DNA of 64,000 nt. It comes from Mytilisepta virgata (Eukaryota; Mollusca; Bivalvia; Mytilida; Mytilidae). The notes beneath the pieces were generated by a model, which saw only the letters and a list, made by a program, of their open reading frames with translations, ran no database searches and was not told where the DNA came from. The stretch is from assembly GCA_028015205.1 (NCBI GenBank), contig CM051521.1, forward strand, positions 90,620,513 to 90,684,512. Direction: 5' to 3'. Shown here piece by piece: positions 59,033 to 64,000 of this stretch (position 1 is its first letter; every line of letters starts with the position of its first letter). Made by a program: the position numbers and the translations under genes.

Positions 59033-59163
59033 TTAAATACTTGTAGTTCCTGGTCTGTGTGGCAAAGCCCTTGATTGAATATCTAAATCACCCGTCCAAA
59101 AGTTGTAGAGGATACTGTCACCTGCTGATGTTGTATTGCTTTTCTTACTAAGTGTCCTGAAAT
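59033..59163 (-). CDS. Terminal exon B, paralogue of exon A
   Basis: It has the same architecture as exon A: acceptor ...tccaatAG at 59164-59165, 131 nt, phase 1, and the same stop codon and last five codons (GTTSI). It encodes (D)FRTLSKKSNTTSAG, DSILYNFWTGDL, DIQSRALPHRPGTTSI. Both cysteines of exon A are replaced (by Asp and Leu). A third, truncated copy of its 3' end is at 59390-59425, duplicated with its flank. The two terminal exons lie 5.7 kb apart in direct order, so they could be ends of two tandem genes or one gene plus a duplicate. Confidence 0.5.
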
Positions 59164-59169
59164 CTATTG

Positions 59170-59610
59170 GAAAATTATATATTTATTATAATTCAGTATG
59201 TATATTCTATATAAGATAATTTTTTCTTATTTTTTTAAAAAGAATATATAGAGCCTCTTTTAATACTTTTATCACTATCTTTCTAAGGGAAATAATCATA
59301 TTAGTCTATTATATTGTTTCTATCTATAACCACATCCAAATCCTACAAAATAATTCTTCATTGTCTGTCTTTCATGTTTTGAAGGTAGTGTTAGTTAAAT
59401 ACTTGTAGTTCCTGGTCTGTGGGAAATAATCATATTAGTCTATATGACTATTTTCTCTTAAACATCACGCATTTTCCCCGCGAAATATCTTTAGAACACG
59501 TCTAGCTTTATCTCAACGTAAAGTAAAAATCCGAGAACAACAAAAATATTATTTGTCACGCGGCAAGGGGAGCGATTTACATTCCTATCCGAGAAGGATT
59601 AACAAGATAT
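59170..59610. other. Spacer with local duplication
   Basis: The phrase gggaaataatcatattagtc occurs at 59288 and 59421, bracketing a second copy (59300-59425) of the 58965-59060 sequence. No further gene. Confidence 0.5.
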
Positions 59611-59611
59611 C

Positions 59612-60397
59612 TTAGTATCTTTGGATTGTTATTTTGAAACTCCTGGGACGATGCCTCTGCATGGTTGACCCTAGGTCCCCGAGGGTATTCGCTAACCCAC
59701 TCTTCAGACTTGTCTGACATGATTATTCATTGATTTGTTACAGAAATTACCAGTATTTAGTAAAATTAAAAAAAAAATGGAAATACTAAGGGTTCATTCC
59801 TTGTATTCCACATGGTAGATCCCCTTAGCTGAAATTTGGCTTCCTATTTCGGTATTTTTGATTACGAGTACTTCTTGTTTAAAAACGTTTGGGTTTTGGT
59901 CTTCCAAATGTTTCGGTTTTAATATTGCTGACGAGAGGTAACTCCTTGAAATGCGTCGTATACAGTATAGTATAAATTTACTATATCTAAGATTAGTATC
60001 TTTGGATTGTTATTTTGAAACTCCTGGGACAATGCCTCTGCATGGTGGACCCTAGGTTCCCGAGGGTATTCGCCAACCCAGTGGTCAGACTTGTCTGACA
60101 TGATTATTCATTGATTTGTCACAAAAATTACCAGTATTTAGTAAAATTCAAAAATAATAGAAATACTATGGGTTCATTCCTTGTATTGTACATGGTTGAT
60201 CTCCTTAGCTGAAATCTGGCTTCCTATTTCGGTATTTTCGGTTACGAGTACTTCTTGTTTAAAATAAGTTTGGGTTTTGGTCTTCCAAATGTTTCGGTTT
60301 TAATGCTGCTGATGAGAGGTAACTTATTGAAATGCGTCGTATACAGCATAGTATAAATTTACTATATCTAATATTAGTATCTTTGGATTGTTATTTT
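59612..60397 (-). repeat. Tandem duplication of a 381-bp repeat
   Basis: Unit starts ttagtatctttggattgtta at 59612, 59993 and 60374, exactly 381 bp apart; two full units and a 24-bp stub. The units differ by a few percent. The orientation is opposite to the copy at 57326-57736. Each unit ends with a 43-44 bp segment also present in the LINE pseudogene at 30542-30585. Confidence 0.85.
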
Positions 60398-60964
60398 TTA
60401 GACGATGCGGAAACACCAAATATGTAACAAGGTATCAGTAAATTCTATTTCGGTAGAATAAAACACTTATGACCTGTATATTTCGGGAATAGTACGTTTA
60501 TTGTCTCCGCCAAGTGGAGAGGGATTAGTATAAGTTGGCATAACTTGTTTCCCAATCCACTATAAATAAATAAGTTTAAACTAATTAATTGTCTCCTCAA
60601 TTCTAACTATTGTCCCTACGCCTAGAGGCAATAGTTTGTACCTCGGGACAATAAATTTACTAATTTCCTCATACCCAGTCAATAAGTGTATTCTAACAAC
60701 TGCAATTGAGGCCAGTAGCGATATATATTGTCCCAAGTGCCAGACTAATGACATTGGAGGGCAAACTTATTACCGAAGAGTTGCTACCAGGTAACTAGTG
60801 TAGCACGACCTTCTGTAATGCATCAAATTCCTACACACGTAAGTTGAATAAAAATCTCAGAACTGAAGTATATTAAGAACAGAATTTCCAATAGAGCTGA
60901 CAAAAAGATTTTTGTATATATTCTAATAAAATTATCTCCGGAATAATAAAAATATGCAGATATT
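60398..60964. other. Spacer with a conserved segment
   Basis: Positions 60695-60790 resemble 53440-53520 (gtgccagacta-tgacat; aggccagtagcgatat), the DNA just upstream of exon A. Indels are not multiples of three, so I treat it as non-coding. Positions 60600-60680 hold small inverted words around attgtccc/gggacaat. Confidence 0.45.
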
Positions 60965-61395
60965 TATACATGTATATACAATATATTTATCTAACTCACT
61001 CGTCTTAATAATAAGACCAGTAAATACTATTTAAGATACTGTTGGTCATAAAATTCACGAAGTTGTTTTTTTGCGAGGGATCAAAACATTTCCCTGAAAT
61101 ATCTAAAAATTATTGCCATCAAAAAACGTTTTTATTAAAACACATTTTCCACAATATCAGATTTTTTGTCTGTTAGTGTCTAATTTATTGTTTTAGTGTC
61201 AGACACACACGACGTCGTTTTGCGAGGGATCAAAACATTTCCCTGAAATATCTAAAAATTATTGCCATCAAAAAACGTTTTTATTAAAACACATTTTCCA
61301 CAATATCAGATTTTTTGTCTGTTAGTGTCTAATTTATTGTTTTAGTGTCAGACACACACGACGTCGTTCTGGACAAATGTTGTTATACATTTATA
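60965..61395 (+). repeat. Duplicated segment, copy B, with 149-bp tandem duplication
   Basis: This is the direct match of 55560-55875. Inside it 61072-61220 and 61221-61369 are identical except for the last base, a very recent tandem duplication of 149 bp starting tgcgagggatcaaaac. Confidence 0.8.
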
Positions 61396-61985
61396 TTTTG
61401 TTGTTTCAAAGATTTTGAAGCTATTGATCCCACAGGACTTATTTTATGTCGATTCATTGTTTTCATGTCGGATATTCCCCACTTGTACTGGATATTGGAG
61501 TTGGCTCCCATAACCTAAAGGGGAAAATTAATTTAATTTTTTTCTGAAAATATTGAATTGGAAAAGAGTTTCTTCAGACGTCCAAAAATGTGGGAAAAAA
61601 ACATACCATCAATGTGTTTGAAGAATGTTGTTGGGAAGAAACATTTTTTTCAGAAAATTACAATTTGTTCATATTCTACGGAAGACACCTTCTCCAAACA
61701 GCACGGATAACCCTGTAATTTGGAGAAAACCCACAGGCACCAAAAAATGGGGAATATTTAAAGGTAAATGTTGTTAAATAAAGGTAAGTTTTGTTTCCAA
61801 GATTTTGAAGCTATTACCCCATAGGAATTCTTTTATTGGTATTTGCGGCAACGGCATGATACCAGCCTCTGTAGTACGTGGGACGCACTACAGCTGTCAA
61901 TTACATGTGTAACATTAAGCTCTTTAACGAAAATCTTTTACTTAACATCTGGCCTAGTAATTTTGAAGAGTTTAGTTCCCCCTAT
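61396..61985. other. Spacer, no gene seen
   Basis: A gttttgtttccaagattttg-like phrase recurs (61400 and 61790) with gaagctattga/gaagctattac, suggesting a diverged ~390-bp duplication. No coding sequence. Confidence 0.4.
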
Positions 61986-61986
61986 G

Positions 61987-62980
61987 TACACATGGTTGAA
62001 CGTGTAATGCATCAAACCACACGCACACCATTCGCATGTTACACGCACACGTTTCGCACTATACACGTACACGATTCGGACGTTTCACGAAAACCACACG
62101 ATGCACGTTACACGTTTCATAATTACCGATCATGCGATTTCTAAAATACGTGATTGTAAGATTCGAACGAAAAATGGCGAAAAGAATTAATGAAATTTTA
62201 ATGTGGGATAGGAATAGCAGTGAAATATTTAATATAATTTCATTTGATTTTAAATAAATAAGTACGATAAAAAGGAGACCGGTGTAATACGATAGAAATT
62301 GAGTTATTTCATAAATACAAAATATTTACTTGCATGTGCTATTTTTTAATGTGAAATTTATTAAACTTTAATGACGGAACTGTGAAATTGTTTTTAAAAT
62401 TCATTAAAACTCAATAACCGTCTCATGTTATTTTTACCTAAGTAACTAAAATTGATATGATAATAATAAACTTGTCAGTAAAATAAATATCACGCCACAA
62501 TATTTTAAAGCTTCTTTAAAACAAAGGACATAATACCGTGGGGTTTATTCCCCGAATGAATGCGGGTCTAAAAAATATCTAATTAAACAGGGGATTAAGA
62601 GGTAATCTGAAAGGAAAATGTATAAATGTATTTACCTGAAGAGAGCTTTTCGATTTAAAAAAACCAATAATTAAGAAATCTGACAGTTAAATATTGTTTG
62701 ATGACGTGAAGCATATTTCTTTCAAAAATGAAATATAGATCCAAACAATTTATTGATATAATAAATATTATTGATGAATTAATAAATTTGTGTTAATTTT
62801 TTAGAAAAAGTTCAACAAATCATAAATATATTTAATTCACAAATATTTTACACAGAGAATAATTCTCAATAGCTTGGACTACGCAACTCGCTAACCCTTG
62901 GCAATTATAAAAAAATCATTACAATATTTTTGGTTAAATTATACTTTAAAGAAATAATAAAATATAATATTTATATAAAC

Positions 62981-63011
<31 letters not shown>

Positions 63012-63409
63012 TTAACCTTTAATGTTTTATATTATATATAATATGTAAATAGAATATATGTTTTGAATTAATAAATAGATATAACATTTTTTAAAATAAA
63101 AATTAACTTACAGGTATAATGAATCCAAATACATTGTACCTTATAACATATAATCATATGAAAAAGTCGAAGATATTTTATTTGACCAAAAAAAAAATAT
63201 TATATGTTCACAATGTAACATTCCTTACTTACAGAAAAAATCTGAGGTAGATATACAGATAAACAAACATTTGCCCTTCAGAATACCCCTTAATCTCTTG
63301 TCTAATTAGATGTTATTTTAGACCAGTTCACATCGGGAACACACCCACACGTCTTTTTTTTACATAATAACCAAACATGTAAAAATATTACTTTGACGAT
63401 ATAAATTAA
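61987..63409 (-). mobile_element. TIR element copy 2 (inverted relative to 26.15-27.76 kb)
   Basis: The left terminus reads tacacatggttgaacgtgta at 61996, matching the right terminus of copy 1, followed by minisatellite units (cacacgattcggacgtttca). Homology to copy 1 on the opposite strand runs to about 63409 (for example ccaaacatgtaaaaatatta against the 26.85 kb region; caggtataatgaatccaaat against 26.95 kb). An AT dinucleotide run lies at 62984-63006. The far end is missing where the Tc1 element begins, so it was probably interrupted by it. Confidence 0.65.
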
Positions 63410-63411
63410 TA

Positions 63412-64000
63412 CACTGAACCGCAAAAGAAACGTCGCACAAAATGACATGTTCACATACATTTATTTCAAAGTGACATTTATATATTTTAAATTAATTTTT
63501 ACAAAATTTAATGAATGATTTACAGTCTTTTGGTTACAATGTTCACAAGAACGTCACAATTGTCGCAACGTCACATGTTTTCAATGCTGTGCTCCCACGT
63601 CCGTTAATAACGTGTATGTCCTCCACCGGCACCAATTACTGCGGCACATCTTCGGTACATGGAGTTGATGAGCCGATTAATAAACGCCATCGGAATACGT
63701 GCCCATACTCTCTGAAACGCTTGTGAAAGTTCAGCTGCAGTTGTCGGACTTGGCTGCTCATTATTCAACCGTCTTTGAACTTCGTCCCATAAATGTTCAA
63801 TAGGGTTTAAATCTGGACTCAAAGCCGGCCAATCCATAACATTAATGTTATTCTGCTGTAGGAAGTCTCTTGTGGCTCTTGCGGTATGCGCACGTGCATT
63901 GTCATGTTGGAAAGTCTTGTTTTGATGACGTGCGAAATGGGACTGAACATGGAGTGTCAAGACTTGGTCGATGTAACGGGCAGCTGTTACGCCATTTCCT
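63412..64000 (-). mobile_element. Tc1-type transposon, 3' part, cut by window edge
   Basis: The element end is cactgaaccgcaaaagaaac at 63412, directly preceded by TA (63410-63411), the Tc1/mariner target. It contains a DD34E transposase on the minus strand and continues beyond 64000. About 190 bp of non-coding sequence separate the terminus from the stop codon. Confidence 0.85.
63604..64000 (-). CDS. Tc1-like transposase, C-terminal part (partial)
   Basis: The frame is open from the window edge to a stop at 63604-63606, about 131 residues. It contains the second catalytic aspartate in FQHDNARAHTARATRDFLQQ and the glutamate in SPDLNPIEHLWDEVQRRL. There are 34 residues between them, the DD34E spacing of Tc1. 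Upstream the frame reads NGVTAARYIDQVL, as in the family, so the apparent start at 63960 (a TTG) is not a real start. No lesion is visible in this part. The helix-turn-helix N-terminus and first aspartate are outside the window. The enzyme would cut and paste the element at TA. Confidence 0.9.
   Translation of the reverse strand, partial: GNGVTAARYIDQVLTLHVQSHFARHQNKTFQHDNARAHTARATRDFLQQNNINVMDWPALSPDLNPIEHLWDEVQRRLNNEQPSPTTAAELSQAFQRVWARIPMAFINRLINSMYRRCAAVIGAGGGHTRY

Noticed and set aside
63511..63726. Plus-strand 71-codon frame in the Tc1 region
   Set aside because: It is antisense to the DD34E transposase.

Overview
The window looks like transposon-dense nuclear DNA of a marine bivalve mollusc, plausibly a mussel. 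The grounds are AT-rich sequence, frequent acatgta words, many 115-180 bp tandem arrays with mollusc-style hairpin ends, and element classes common in bivalves (Nimb/I-type LINE, DIRS-type tyrosine-recombinase elements, THAP/TTAA transposons, Tc1). The species is inference. There are no prokaryotic operons, no rRNA or tRNA that I can recognise, and no CRISPR array.

Layout: 1-8.6 kb holds a half copy of a TTAA-flanked THAP-type (Kolobok-like) transposon, a 5'-truncated LINE tail and a small degenerate transposase-like fragment. 8.7-16.6 kb holds ~165 bp, ~137 bp and ~155 bp arrays, a decayed LINE tail, and the better copy of the THAP/TTAA transposon (12.63-14.91 kb). 17.14-23.76 kb is a complete LINE on the minus strand: 13-bp target-site duplication, duplicated 5' UTR block, gag-like ORF1, and ORF2 with endonuclease, reverse transcriptase and RNase H, joined by a TAATG stop-start overlap. 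23.9-25.8 kb holds ~150 bp and 180 bp arrays. 26.15-27.76 kb is a TIR element with a minisatellite edge, and its inverted partner lies at 61.99-63.41 kb. 28.8-30.7 kb is a broken CR1-like LINE. 35.0-38.0 kb is an internally deleted DIRS-like element with inverted terminal repeats. 38.06-39.76 kb is a hairpin-bounded array and 39.8-40.4 kb a nested palindrome. 41.4-42.8 kb is a ~136 bp array that resumes near 50.4 kb; between lie a second broken DIRS/Ngaro-like element (gag, RT, RNase H, tyrosine recombinase; 42.9-46.55 kb) and a 3.1 kb array element with inverted ends.

The only sequence that looks like a host gene is on the minus strand between 53.3 and 59.2 kb. It consists of two terminal exons of identical length (131 nt) and one 102-nt symmetric exon with good splice sites, all encoding a related module that starts D-F-R. 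These lie in a diverged ~5.5 kb direct duplication. I do not recognise the family. The window ends in the 3' part of a Tc1-type transposase.

Most autonomous elements here are dead. The exception is the 17-24 kb LINE, whose only visible lesion is a probable one-base shift just after the Kozak ATG of ORF1. The tandem-array elements share end structures and look like one mechanistic class (Helentron/HINE or 'pearl'-like), a family assignment that is inferred from architecture only.
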